A stretch of 64,000 bases of DNA from Snodgrassella alvi (lineage in GTDB: Bacteria > Pseudomonadota > Gammaproteobacteria > Burkholderiales > Neisseriaceae): assembly GCF_040741455.2 (NCBI RefSeq), contig NZ_CP160328.2, positions 2,173,701 to 2,237,700 of the forward strand. The letters are read 5' to 3'. Under the pieces are notes generated by a model. It did no database searches. It was not told where the DNA came from and saw nothing but the letters and a program-made list of their open reading frames with translations. The position numbers were made by a program, and so were the translations under genes. Below are positions 1-8,416 of this stretch, one piece after another. Every line of letters starts with the position of its first letter. Position 1 is the stretch's first letter.

Positions 1-617
1 TCGTTGACCGGACGCATGGTGACTTCGCCGTCAGCAGCATGAAATCCTGCTTGTTCGAGAGCTTCTTTGATGCTGCTGTACTGATAAGGCTCTGTAATGA
101 CTTCTTTTGAACCGTCTTCCTGTATGATGACATCATCCGCACCGGCTTCGAGGGCGGCTTCCATGAGGCTATCTTCATCAACGTCGGGGCTAAAGAGTAA
201 ATAGCCCTGATGAGCAAACTGAAAGGCTACAGAACCATCTGTACCCAGATTGCCGCCGTGCTTGGTAAAGGCATGGCGTACATCGGCTACGGTACGGGTT
301 TTGTTGTCGGTGAGGCAGTCTACCATCACTGCAGCACCACCTGTACCATACCCTTCATAGCGCAGTTCTACATATTCGACACCTTCGAGATTGCCAGTGC
401 CTTTGTCTATGGCACGCTGAATATTGTCTTTAGGCATGTTGGCATCGGTGGCTTTGTCCATTGCCAGACGCAGACGCGGATTGGCTGATGGATCACCACC
501 ACCTAGTCTGGCGGCAATGGTAATTTCTTTAATCAGGCGGGTGAAGATTTTGCCGCGTTTGGCATCCTGACGCCCTTTACGATGCTGGATATTGGCCCAC
601 TTGCTGTGTCCTGCCAT
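1..617 (-). CDS. yebC: YebC/PmpR family transcriptional regulator (3' end outside window)
   Basis: YebC/PmpR proteins are cytoplasmic DNA-binding or translation-associated regulators present in almost all bacteria. Translation leftward from the ATG at 615-617 begins [20 protein letters not shown], the family's hallmark N-terminus, and continues with the conserved [32 protein letters not shown] and SVSFQF-type blocks. About 205 codons are visible with no stop before position 1. The usual length is about 240 residues, so only the C-terminal tail is missing. The gene stands alone, with a terminator-like hairpin between it and the phosphatase gene upstream. The family call is certain; which regulatory role applies here cannot be seen. 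Confidence 0.95.
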   Translation of the reverse strand, partial: MAGHSKWANIQHRKGRQDAKRGKIFTRLIKEITIAARLGGGDPSANPRLRLAMDKATDANMPKDNIQRAIDKGTGNLEGVEYVELRYEGYGTGGAAVMVDCLTDNKTRTVADVRHAFTKHGGNLGTDGSVAFQFAHQGYLLFSPDVDEDSLMEAALEAGADDVIIQEDGSKEVITEPYQYSSIKEALEQAGFHAADGEVTMRPVN

Positions 618-652
618 TTTAAAATCCTTGTTTCTATGATGATTTTATGTAT

Positions 653-683
653 CAAAACAATGCCAAAGCTTTTGGCTTTGGCA
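653..683 (-). terminator. Rho-independent terminator after the tyrosine phosphatase gene
   Basis: An 8-bp inverted repeat, TGCCAAAG (661-668) and CTTTGGCA (676-683), has a 7-nt loop. On the minus strand it is followed by TTGTTTTG. It lies 100 bases past the phosphatase stop and upstream of yebC, so it would separate the two transcripts. Confidence 0.65.
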
Positions 684-783
684 GGTTTTAACGCCATCAA
701 ATAATTGAAATATGGTATTAATTTTACCATATTGCTTTTTTATTGAGTAGGCTGCTCTATGGTTTGTATTGAGATGAAGCAAG

Positions 784-1266
784 CTAGAGTTTTTGTATAT
801 GTTGGCGTTGCCAATGATTTAACCATGCAATGCAGCCTGCATGGATGATGGTGTAGGTTTCGCTAAAATTGCCGCTGAAATAGGGATCGGGGACATAATC
901 GTATTCACTTTCTGGTAGCAAGTCGGTAATTTTGTAAACTTTGTCTGGACGGCTATCGCCGAAAATACGGGCTAAATCATGTAGATTTTTGTCATCCATG
1001 GCGATGATATGATCGTAAATGGCGATATCTTCTGGCCTGACCTCGCTGCTTTGAAATCCATCGCTGTTGATATTATGAACACTGAGAATTTGTTTTGTGC
1101 CTTGATGCATGTCTTCGCCGTTGTGCCAGCCGGATGTACCGGCACTGGCTATTTCAATTTGTTCACTCAGCCCTTTTTCTGCTACGAGTTTGCGCAGGAT
1201 ATGTTCGGCCATGGGTGAACGGCAGATGTTACCTAAACAGACAAATAATACTTTGGTGACCGGCAT
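784..1266 (-). CDS. Low-molecular-weight protein-tyrosine phosphatase
   Basis: A cytoplasmic LMW-PTP, which hydrolyses phosphotyrosine on proteins. The P-loop VCLGNICRSP near the N-terminus carries the CX4-5RS signature, with nucleophile Cys10 and Arg16. The catalytic acid lies in the VPDPYF (DP) motif around residue 127. At 160 residues it is full length. The start codon lies one base from the stop of an unrecognised upstream gene (1268-2368), so the two are probably translated from one message. No bacterial tyrosine kinase or exopolysaccharide gene lies nearby, so its substrate is unknown. A low-activity arsenate-reductase role is a distant alternative; the DP acid supports a phosphatase. 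Confidence 0.93.
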   Translation of the reverse strand: MPVTKVLFVCLGNICRSPMAEHILRKLVAEKGLSEQIEIASAGTSGWHNGEDMHQGTKQILSVHNINSDGFQSSEVRPEDIAIYDHIIAMDDKNLHDLARIFGDSRPDKVYKITDLLPESEYDYVPDPYFSGNFSETYTIIHAGCIAWLNHWQRQHIQKL

Positions 1267-1267
1267 G

Positions 1268-2368
1268 TCAGTGGCTCCGCGGAAATAGTGGATTATGCCC
1301 GATCATGTTGATGGATTGGGCATAGCTGGGTAGTTGTGCTTGCGCACTGATGGGCTCATGCAGTAGGTGGATGTTTTCAACATGGCATTCGGCCAGTAAA
1401 TCTATGAAATTTTGTACGATGGTATCGATATCATCCGCTTGAGTAAGCGGCCAGCGGAAAATCTGCGGCTGAAGTTCGAATGCGCTGTCGGTAGCGTTGA
1501 ATCCAAACAGGATATTGCCACCATCTTGTGCTGCGATAACCACGCCCACGCGCGGGCTTTGCAAGCGAATAGAACGGATGGCATTGGTGGTAAATACATC
1601 ACACGCCATACGCAAACGCATAGCACTGCCGCTGCGTAAGGCATTGAGTGGTGATTGCGGTGGCAGCGGATTAGTAAATAATGTGGCTCCGGCACTGGCT
1701 AGATGGGTTTGCCAAACCTGCATCAGGGGTAGGGCGGTATCTGCTAGCTGATGGCCGAGGGCTGGTAGGATGTCTGAGCCGGCAAAGCCAAGTGCGTAAA
1801 ATACTTGTACTGACTGGCCCGTTTCCACTATAAGCGGGGTGTGCGGCAGCTGACTGAGAAATTCTGCAGCGCTTTGTGGATTTTGCTTGGCAGCGAACCA
1901 TTGACTGGCCTTGATGTGGGTCAGAGTGGTGTCATTAATGAGATGAGGTGCCCAGTGAATGGTTTGCCAAGCATCTGTCCATGGTTGGTTTTTAAAGATT
2001 TCAGCTATGGCAGTTACTGGGATAGTGTCGGGAAGACGTATATTTTCTTTGGCTCCACCTACAACGATGACAGGCAGTGCGAGCCATTGTACTTCTGTGG
2101 GTGTGTGTGCCTGTAAGACGTTTTCTAGGCTTTCCCAGAGGATGTTGTATATCTTGCTGCTGGCTGCCATGGACAAGGCTACGGCGAGGTTGGTGTAATG
2201 GTTTTGGGCCAGCATGCGGCTGATTTCTACATGCAGACTTTCGCGGGCAAGGGTGGTCTGTGCTTTGGATGTTGGGTTGGCCAAGCTGGCTGCATGCATG
2301 AGCAGGTCGTTTTTGACTGGATCAGTTGGAAATGCCCTTGTATCAGGCAGACAGTGATGTGTGTTCAT
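1268..2368 (-). CDS. Conserved-looking hypothetical protein, 366 aa, upstream of the tyrosine phosphatase
   Basis: I do not recognise this protein. It is soluble, with no signal peptide or membrane segments. Visible blocks are an N-terminal helical half (about residues 20-120, including ARESLHVEISRMLAQNHY), a middle with LIVETGQSVQVFYALGFAG, and a C-terminal half with PRVGVVIAAQDGGNILFGFN that looks like beta-strands. No catalytic motif stands out. The stop is one base before the phosphatase start, which indicates co-transcription. The ATG at 2366-2368 gives MNTHHCLPD; no strong ribosome site is seen, so an internal start is possible. The coding frame is long and has normal composition, so the gene is real. 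Function unknown. Confidence 0.75.
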   Translation of the reverse strand: MNTHHCLPDTRAFPTDPVKNDLLMHAASLANPTSKAQTTLARESLHVEISRMLAQNHYTNLAVALSMAASSKIYNILWESLENVLQAHTPTEVQWLALPVIVVGGAKENIRLPDTIPVTAIAEIFKNQPWTDAWQTIHWAPHLINDTTLTHIKASQWFAAKQNPQSAAEFLSQLPHTPLIVETGQSVQVFYALGFAGSDILPALGHQLADTALPLMQVWQTHLASAGATLFTNPLPPQSPLNALRSGSAMRLRMACDVFTTNAIRSIRLQSPRVGVVIAAQDGGNILFGFNATDSAFELQPQIFRWPLTQADDIDTIVQNFIDLLAECHVENIHLLHEPISAQAQLPSYAQSINMIGHNPLFPRSH

Positions 2369-2511
2369 GATGTTGTGTCTGTTTAAGTAGACTTGTGTAA
2401 AGGTGATATTGTAGCAATTAGTTTTGTGTGAAACGAGTACAGGGGTATTTTCTGTTTGTGAACCGTGGAATTTTATACTTTAGATTGCTGCGGATTTGAT
2501 TAGCTGTTTGG

Positions 2512-2540
2512 CTTGAAACTGAATCGGGCTGCCCTTATTT
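2512..2540 (+). promoter_or_regulatory. Sigma-32 (heat-shock) type promoter of htpG
   Basis: CTTGAAA (2512-2518), a 13-nt spacer and CCCTTATTT (2532-2540) match the heat-shock sigma factor consensus CTTGAAA-N11-16-CCCCATnT. The element ends about 40 bases before the htpG ATG. htpG is a classical RpoH-regulon gene, so position and sequence agree. Confidence 0.6.
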
Positions 2541-2581
2541 TTATCTAACAACAATTATTTTTGGTTAATTCGAGAACAATT

Positions 2582-4480
2582 ATGAAACAAACACACAGTT
2601 TTCAGACTGAAGTTAAACAGTTGTTACAGCTGATGATTCACTCTTTGTACAGTAATAAAGAGATTTTTTTGCGGGAGCTGATTTCCAATGCGGCCGATGC
2701 CTGTGATAAGTTGCGCTTTGAATCATTGAATGATGCTTCTTTGCTCGGTGATGATGCTGAATTCAGAATCACGGTAACTGCGGATGCGGAAGCCAAAACG
2801 ATTACGGTTTCTGATAATGGTATTGGTATGAGTGAAGCAGATGTGATCGAGCATCTGGGTACGATTGCCAAATCGGGTACCAAAGCGTTTTTGGAAAAGC
2901 TGACAGGTGATGATAAGAAAGATGCCAATTTGATTGGCCAGTTTGGTGTGGGCTTTTATTCTGCTTTCATTGTGGCCCACAGCGTAACTGTTGAAAGTCG
3001 TAAAGCTGGTGTGGCTGAAAATGAAGGGGTGCGCTGGGTAAGTGCCGGTGACGGTGAATTTACTGTTGAGCCGATTAGCAAAGCTTCTCGTGGTACTGAT
3101 GTGATTTTACATCTGAAAGAAGATGAGAAGGATTTGCTGTCTGACTGGACTTTGCGTCGCATTGTGACGACTTACAGTGACCACATTTCTGTGCCGATTT
3201 ATATGAAAAAAGCACCGGAATATGATGAAGAAGGTAATGTAAAACCATCTGATGAGCTGGAGGTGGTGAATCAGGCGCAGGCGCTGTGGCAACGCCCGAA
3301 AAATGAAATCAGTGATGAGCAGTATCAGACATTTTATCGTCATGTTTCACATGATTATGATGATGCGTTGGCATGGACTCATTTTCGGGTAGAAGGCCGG
3401 CATGAGTATACGGGTTTGCTGTATATCCCTAAACATGCACCATTTGATTTATATGAACGTGAACCCAAGCATGGGGTGCAGTTGTATGTGAAACGTGTAT
3501 TTATTATGGATGACGCAAAAAAGCTAATGCCTTCTTATTTGCGTTTTATCCGTGGCGTGATAGACAGCAGTGATCTACCACTGAATGTATCACGTGAAAT
3601 TCTGCAGGAAAGCCGTGATCTGGATGCGATTCGTGCAGGTAGTGTGAAAAAAGTTTTGTCGTTACTTGAAGATTTGAAGAAAAACCAGCCGGAAAAATAT
3701 ACTGAATTCTGGCAGGTATTCGGGAATACGCTGAAAGAAGGTATTGCTGAAGATTTCAGTAATAAGGAAAAGATTGCTGGTTTGTGTCGTTTTGCTTCCA
3801 CCCATAATGATAGTAGTGAGCAAAATGTTTCACTAGCTGATTATATTGGCCGCATGAAGGAAGGTCAGGAAAAGATTTATTACATTACCGCCGATAGTTA
3901 TGCCGCAGCAAAAAACAGTCCACATTTGGAAATCTTCCTGAAAAAAGGTGTTGAGGTATTACTACTGACTGACCGTGTGGATGAATGGGTAGTGAATAGT
4001 CTGCCGGAATTTGATGGTAAGGCTCTGGTGAGTGTGGCCAAAGGATCACTGGATCTGGGTAATTTGGCCGATGAGGAAGAAAAAGCGGCACAGGCAAAAA
4101 CCGAAGAAGACAATAAAGAATTGGTAGAACAGATCAAGACTGTACTGGGCGATAAGGTGGAAGCTGTGCGGGCAACTGCACGGCTGACAGATAGTCCAGC
4201 CTGTTTGGTAGTAGGTGAGCATGATATGAGCCAGCATCTTGCACGCATGCTTGAGGCTTCGGGTGCTGCCGGACAAATTCCGCATACGAAACCTACGCTG
4301 GAAATTAACCCCGAACATCCGCTGATTAAGAAAATTGCTGTGGAACAAGACGAAGCTCAGCGTAACGAGTTGGCTGAACTGGTTTATGACCAGGCACTGT
4401 TGGCTGAGGGCGGTAAGCTGGAAAATCCGGCTGCATTTGTGAAACGTATGAATCATTTGTTACTTACGATGAATCAGTAA
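2582..4480 (+). CDS. htpG: Molecular chaperone HtpG (Hsp90)
   Basis: HtpG is the bacterial Hsp90, a cytosolic ATP-dependent dimeric chaperone. The N-terminal GHKL ATPase domain shows [13 protein letters not shown] (catalytic Glu32 and Asn36), SDNGIGMSE and [12 protein letters not shown]. The middle domain has [16 protein letters not shown] and the C-terminal dimerisation domain follows, about 632 residues in all, which is the usual size. I place the start at the ATG at 2582 ([15 protein letters not shown]). A TTG seven codons upstream would add residues not found in the family. It is a single gene with its own heat-shock-type promoter and terminator. Confidence 0.97.
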   Translation: MKQTHSFQTEVKQLLQLMIHSLYSNKEIFLRELISNAADACDKLRFESLNDASLLGDDAEFRITVTADAEAKTITVSDNGIGMSEADVIEHLGTIAKSGTKAFLEKLTGDDKKDANLIGQFGVGFYSAFIVAHSVTVESRKAGVAENEGVRWVSAGDGEFTVEPISKASRGTDVILHLKEDEKDLLSDWTLRRIVTTYSDHISVPIYMKKAPEYDEEGNVKPSDELEVVNQAQALWQRPKNEISDEQYQTFYRHVSHDYDDALAWTHFRVEGRHEYTGLLYIPKHAPFDLYEREPKHGVQLYVKRVFIMDDAKKLMPSYLRFIRGVIDSSDLPLNVSREILQESRDLDAIRAGSVKKVLSLLEDLKKNQPEKYTEFWQVFGNTLKEGIAEDFSNKEKIAGLCRFASTHNDSSEQNVSLADYIGRMKEGQEKIYYITADSYAAAKNSPHLEIFLKKGVEVLLLTDRVDEWVVNSLPEFDGKALVSVAKGSLDLGNLADEEEKAAQAKTEEDNKELVEQIKTVLGDKVEAVRATARLTDSPACLVVGEHDMSQHLARMLEASGAAGQIPHTKPTLEINPEHPLIKKIAVEQDEAQRNELAELVYDQALLAEGGKLENPAAFVKRMNHLLLTMNQ

Positions 4481-4496
4481 TAGGATTTTTTAGTCT

Positions 4497-4526
4497 AAGC
4501 TGCCTTATTTAAGGCAGCTTTTTTAT
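4497..4526 (+). terminator. Rho-independent terminator of htpG
   Basis: Stem AGCTGCCTTA (4498-4507) / TAAGGCAGCT (4510-4519) is followed by a run of T. It begins 17 bases after the htpG stop codon. Confidence 0.9.
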
Positions 4527-4797
4527 GTCTAAGTAATTTTTTGATTTCAATATATTGCTGAGTGATGCTATTTGTATTAATGGCTATGAATTGAATTTTT
4601 TCATGTTTGATGCAGATAATGGCAGAGGCAAGAGTTATTATCTTCTAAAATATAAATATGACTATTTTTGAATCAAAATTTCAAATATCAGTAAATAAAA
4701 TAATAGGATAGATTGAAAAATTGGTTAAATTGAAATATTATCCGTTATTAAATGTAATGAAAATTCTATTTTTTTAACAATAGTTTTAGGTGAAACG
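4527..4797. other. AT-rich spacer upstream of the DUF2628 gene
   Basis: Beyond the htpG terminator this stretch is strongly AT-rich and holds no open frame or RNA gene that I can recognise. It must contain the promoter of the DUF2628 gene, but no box stands out among many AT-rich matches. AGGTGA just before position 4798 is the ribosome site. Confidence 0.5.
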
Positions 4798-5211
4798 ATG
4801 GATGATAATAGTCAGAAAAATTTTGCTTTTTCTAATTGGGGTTTAAGCAAAGCTTGGCAATTCAGATTTGAATTTTATGAAGAAAATGGTTTGCCTGAAC
4901 GTAAAAATGCATCAAGATTTAAAGAGGCATTTAAAGCTTTACCTATGGGTAAGCGTTTTATATTAGCAAATAATATAGGTTCATTATTTTTCGGTCCACT
5001 GTATTTTTTATGTACAGGCATGTGGCGGAAAGCTATTGTCTTGTTGTTTCTCTTAATATTTATTGATGCTTTTCTTTCTGCTATTGGTGGAAAAAATTCG
5101 ATTATAATTTTTGTAAATATGTTTAGCTCAATGGTACTTGCCAATCCGGCTTATTATTTACACCGGGTGAAGAAATCCAAATCTTTTAATATATTTGAAG
5201 GAGTGTTTTAA
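4798..5211 (+). CDS. DUF2628 family membrane protein
   Basis: A 137-residue protein with the DUF2628 pattern: a soluble N-terminus (FRFEFYEENGLPERK, then FKALPMGKRFILANN) followed by hydrophobic segments (about 60-74, 78-95 and 100-120) beginning LFFGPLYFLCTGMWRKA. The GP-Y-F then W-KA arrangement is typical of the family, whose function is unknown. The start ATG has a good ribosome site (AGGTGA, 6 bases upstream). The gene is noticeably more AT-rich than its neighbours and is flanked on both sides by long AT-rich spacers. It stands alone. Confidence 0.75.
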   Translation: MDDNSQKNFAFSNWGLSKAWQFRFEFYEENGLPERKNASRFKEAFKALPMGKRFILANNIGSLFFGPLYFLCTGMWRKAIVLLFLLIFIDAFLSAIGGKNSIIIFVNMFSSMVLANPAYYLHRVKKSKSFNIFEGVF

Positions 5212-5500
5212 GCTGACTGAATAATACTCTACTCATGATTGTGAAACTTTAGTTGATATTTATTCGGTATATATTTTCGTCATATATTTATTGATTCTAT
5301 TTTCTCATAAAATAAATAGTCGAATTATATATTTTGAATAAATGATAAGTTTGTGCTGAAGTAGTAATGACAATTTTTTAGATAAATGTGCAAATATTAT
5401 TCATTATATTGCCTTTGAAAAGCATATTTTGATTTAGTATATTAAGAAAATTATATTTTATCTATTTGTAATAATATGTGGTAATGTTTAAGAAATATAA
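5212..5500. other. AT-rich spacer between convergent genes
   Basis: Very AT-rich non-coding DNA between the DUF2628 gene and the convergent permease gene. I see no gene, structured RNA or repeat here apart from the terminator at its right end. Confidence 0.5.
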
Positions 5501-5534
5501 AAGCAGCTTCAGAGTAAGGCCTCGAAGCTGCTTT
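5497..5534 (-). terminator. Terminator of the gab/kynU/permease gene run
   Basis: A perfect 10-bp stem, AAGCAGCTTC (5501-5510) / GAAGCTGCTT (5524-5533), has a 13-nt loop. On the minus strand the stem runs into TTATATTTC just after the permease stop. The plus strand also has a T-run, so it may stop transcription from both sides. Confidence 0.8.
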
Positions 5535-5554
5535 TGTATTTGAATAAGAAAGGG

Positions 5555-6934
5555 TTACTTTGCTGTGTTTTTTTTATGACATGCCTGAATGAGATAGGTT
5601 AGTACTAAGCACACTAGAAAAGGAAGACCAAATAGAAGAGTGGCGTGGAAAATCGGTGTAAACCATGTTGTTATCAGAATACTGATGATGGATATTAAAC
5701 CGGCCAGTGTAATATAAGGAAATCCGGGTACACGAAATTTTAGTGTCTGATGCTGTCTCTGCATGCGGATACGAAAACACAGATGGGTCAAAAATACGGC
5801 TCCCCAACTGAATAAAGCACCAAACATAGATAATGCTATCATTACTGGAAAAGCGCTTTCTGGTTTAAACATATATACCAGAGCCGCTACAGCAATTCCC
5901 GCGGAAGATAAAGCCAGCGCATTCAATGGCACACCGTTGCTTTTTACTTTACCGAGTATTTGTGGTGCTTCGTTGGCGCGAGACAGGCTGAACATCATAC
6001 GTGTGGCGATGTAGAGCATGCTATTCATTGCGGAAAGTGCAGCCACGATAACAATAAAATTAAGGATGCTGTCTGCATAAGGAATGCCGACGTTTTGCAT
6101 GACAGTTACAAAGGGGCTGGTACTACCTGTTTTGATTAGTTCCTGCCATGGTACCAGCATTACTATCAGACTGAGTGCAAGTAAGTAGAAAATCAACAGT
6201 CGCGCTAGTGTACCTTTGAAAGCTGTTTTTACAGCTTGCTCGGGGTGAGTGGCTTCTCCGGCGGCAATGGCAATCATTTCGATGCCCAGATAGCTGAATA
6301 TCGAAATAATCACTCCTGTCCAAATACCCGAAAATCCGTGCGGGGCAAAGCCATTGCCAAACAGATTGTGCTCAATGCGGATGATACTGCCTTGCGATAC
6401 CAATACAGCTACTGCCAGCAAAATGAATACTGTGATGGCAAATATTTTGATGGTTGAGAACCAGTACTCTACTGAACCAAATGCTTTAACACTGTAAGCA
6501 TTGACGCCAATCAAACAGCAGGAAAACAGGGCTATCCATACCCAAGAATCTACTTGCGGAAACCAGAATTTCATGTATTCGGCAATGGCGGTGACTTCTG
6601 TACCCACGGCTAATACGATGCAAGCCCAGTAACTGTAGCGTACCAGAAAGCCGGCCAGTGGGTGCAGATAGAATTCAGCATAAGCGCCAAATGAGCCGGA
6701 TGTGGGGTGCTGGACGGTCATTTCTGCCAGACAGCCCATAAGTGCCAATGCAATTAGTCCGCCAAGGGTATAGCTGATAATTACTGCAGGGCCGGCAAAG
6801 CCGATAGCAAATTTGCTGCCTAAAAACAAGCCGGTACCAATGGCACCGCCAATGGCAATCATGCTCATCTGGCTGGCAGATAGTTTTTTATGCAGGCCGG
6901 TTTCCCGCGACTGTATACGCTCGAAATTGCTCAT
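5555..6934 (-). CDS. Amino acid permease (APC superfamily, AAT type)
   Basis: A 459-residue inner-membrane symporter with about 12 predicted membrane segments. The first carries the APC signature IAIGGAIGTGLFLGS (about residues 26-40), followed by PTSGSFGAYAEFYLHPLAGF and the intracellular GEATHPEQAVKTAF block typical of AAT-type permeases. The start has a good ribosome site (AGGAAAAAAG). It is the last gene of a minus-strand run and starts 82 bases after kynU, so the substrate may be an aromatic amino acid or kynurenine. That is inference from position; the sequence alone does not fix the substrate. Confidence 0.88.
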   Translation of the reverse strand: MSNFERIQSRETGLHKKLSASQMSMIAIGGAIGTGLFLGSKFAIGFAGPAVIISYTLGGLIALALMGCLAEMTVQHPTSGSFGAYAEFYLHPLAGFLVRYSYWACIVLAVGTEVTAIAEYMKFWFPQVDSWVWIALFSCCLIGVNAYSVKAFGSVEYWFSTIKIFAITVFILLAVAVLVSQGSIIRIEHNLFGNGFAPHGFSGIWTGVIISIFSYLGIEMIAIAAGEATHPEQAVKTAFKGTLARLLIFYLLALSLIVMLVPWQELIKTGSTSPFVTVMQNVGIPYADSILNFIVIVAALSAMNSMLYIATRMMFSLSRANEAPQILGKVKSNGVPLNALALSSAGIAVAALVYMFKPESAFPVMIALSMFGALFSWGAVFLTHLCFRIRMQRQHQTLKFRVPGFPYITLAGLISIISILITTWFTPIFHATLLFGLPFLVCLVLTYLIQACHKKNTAK

Positions 6935-6959
6935 CTTTTTTCCTCAGGATGAGATGCAC

Positions 6960-6990
6960 AAGCCGAGCAGAAGATTCACGCTCGGCTTTT
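6960..6990 (-). terminator. Hairpin between kynU and the permease gene (possible attenuator)
   Basis: An 8-bp GC-rich stem, AGCCGAGC (6961-6968) / GCTCGGCT (6980-6987), has an 11-nt loop. On the minus strand it is followed by TGTGCATC, not a T-run, so it is more likely a partial terminator or mRNA-stabilising hairpin than a full stop. Confidence 0.45.
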
Positions 6991-7016
6991 AGCTGACTGA
7001 ATGAAAGAACGGTCTA

Positions 7017-8267
7017 TCAGGTTACTTGTCCACGTATATGAAACTTAGGCTGTGCCCATTCCTGATTGATCAATACTTGTTTCAAATGCTGAACAGCCTG
7101 CCAGATATCGGTATAGCTCAGGTATAGCGGTGTGACGCCGAGCCTGATTACTTCGGGTTCGCGATAGTCACCAATTACCCCGCGGGCAATCAGAGCCTGT
7201 ACAATGGCATAACCATGTGGATGGCGTAGGCTAACGTGACTGCCGCGATGCTCATGTTTGCGCGGGGTAATCAAGGTAAGTCCAAGGCCGGCACATTCCT
7301 GCTCAGTGAGGTTGATGAGTAAATCGGTCAGTTGCAGTGATTTGTGTCGTACGGCTTGCATATCAGTTTGGAGGAAGATATCAATGCCACACTCTATAAG
7401 GCTCATAGAGACAATTGGCTGTGTACCGCAGAGGTAACGACGAATGTTGTCGGCAGGTGTATAGCTGACTGCCATATCAAACGGTTTTTCGTGTCCCCAC
7501 CAGCCTGATAATGGCTGGCTGAATGCGGTTTGATAGCGATGATGTACCCATAGCATGGCAGGTGCACCAGGGCCACCATTAAGGTATTTGTAGGTACAGC
7601 CGATGGCAAAGTCGCTATTACTACTATTTAAATCAATGGGTACGGCACCGATGGAATGACATAAGTCCCAAATAAGCAGGGCACCATGACTATGCACAAG
7701 TTCATTGGTGGATGCCATATCGTGCAGGTAGCCGGTACGATAATTGACATGTGACAGCACAACTACGGCAGTATGCTGATTAATGCTTTCGGCCAGATCT
7801 GCCGGTGTATCGACTAATTGGAGTTGATAGCCCTGATTAATCAGCGCCATGAATCCTTCAATCATGTAGATATCTGTGGGGAAGGAATCACGTTCGGCTA
7901 TGATGATTTTACGGCGGTTGTCTTTTTGCTGCTGAATATCGACCGCGGCTGCCAGTACTTTAAAAAGATTAAGGCTGGTGGTATCTGTAACGACGGTTTC
8001 ATTTTCTTTAGCTCCTATGAGCTGGCCGATTTTGTTGCCAAGCCGCAGCGGCAAATCCCACCAGCCGGCTTTGTTCCAGCTGTTAATGAGGTCTGTGCCC
8101 CATTGTTGATTAATTACAGACTGTGCTCGCTCTGAGGACTGACGGGGCTTTGCGCCGAGAGAATTTCCATCCAGATAGATTATCCCTTGTGGTAATTCAA
8201 ACTGGGTTTTAAATGCTGCCAGTTTGTCGCTGGCATCCCATTGCTGACATTGTTCTTGTGTAATCAT
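7017..8267 (-). CDS. kynU: Kynureninase
   Basis: Kynureninase is a PLP enzyme that splits L-kynurenine into anthranilate and L-alanine. The 416-residue protein has the family's YLDGNSLGAKPR near the N-terminus, SHVNYRTGYLHDM, DLCHSIGAVPIDL and the cofactor-lysine motif TYKYLNGGPGAPA, with the PLP lysine at about residue 227. It lies within a gab gene run, downstream of gabP and upstream of another permease. No tryptophan dioxygenase or kynurenine formamidase is in the window, so the likely substrate is imported kynurenine. The ribosome site is weak (CCTGAG). Confidence 0.96.
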   Translation of the reverse strand: MITQEQCQQWDASDKLAAFKTQFELPQGIIYLDGNSLGAKPRQSSERAQSVINQQWGTDLINSWNKAGWWDLPLRLGNKIGQLIGAKENETVVTDTTSLNLFKVLAAAVDIQQQKDNRRKIIIAERDSFPTDIYMIEGFMALINQGYQLQLVDTPADLAESINQHTAVVVLSHVNYRTGYLHDMASTNELVHSHGALLIWDLCHSIGAVPIDLNSSNSDFAIGCTYKYLNGGPGAPAMLWVHHRYQTAFSQPLSGWWGHEKPFDMAVSYTPADNIRRYLCGTQPIVSMSLIECGIDIFLQTDMQAVRHKSLQLTDLLINLTEQECAGLGLTLITPRKHEHRGSHVSLRHPHGYAIVQALIARGVIGDYREPEVIRLGVTPLYLSYTDIWQAVQHLKQVLINQEWAQPKFHIRGQVT

Positions 8268-8416
8268 TGTGCTCAGGTTGAATCTGAAAATGAATAGTGT
8301 ACTGAATTGCAGCTGGTGATGGTAAATAAATTCACAATATATTTAGTCTGGTTAAGCTGTATCAATATTTTTCGGATTATGAAATCCTATGCAAGGCTAT
8401 GTTGCATTTGATTTAT

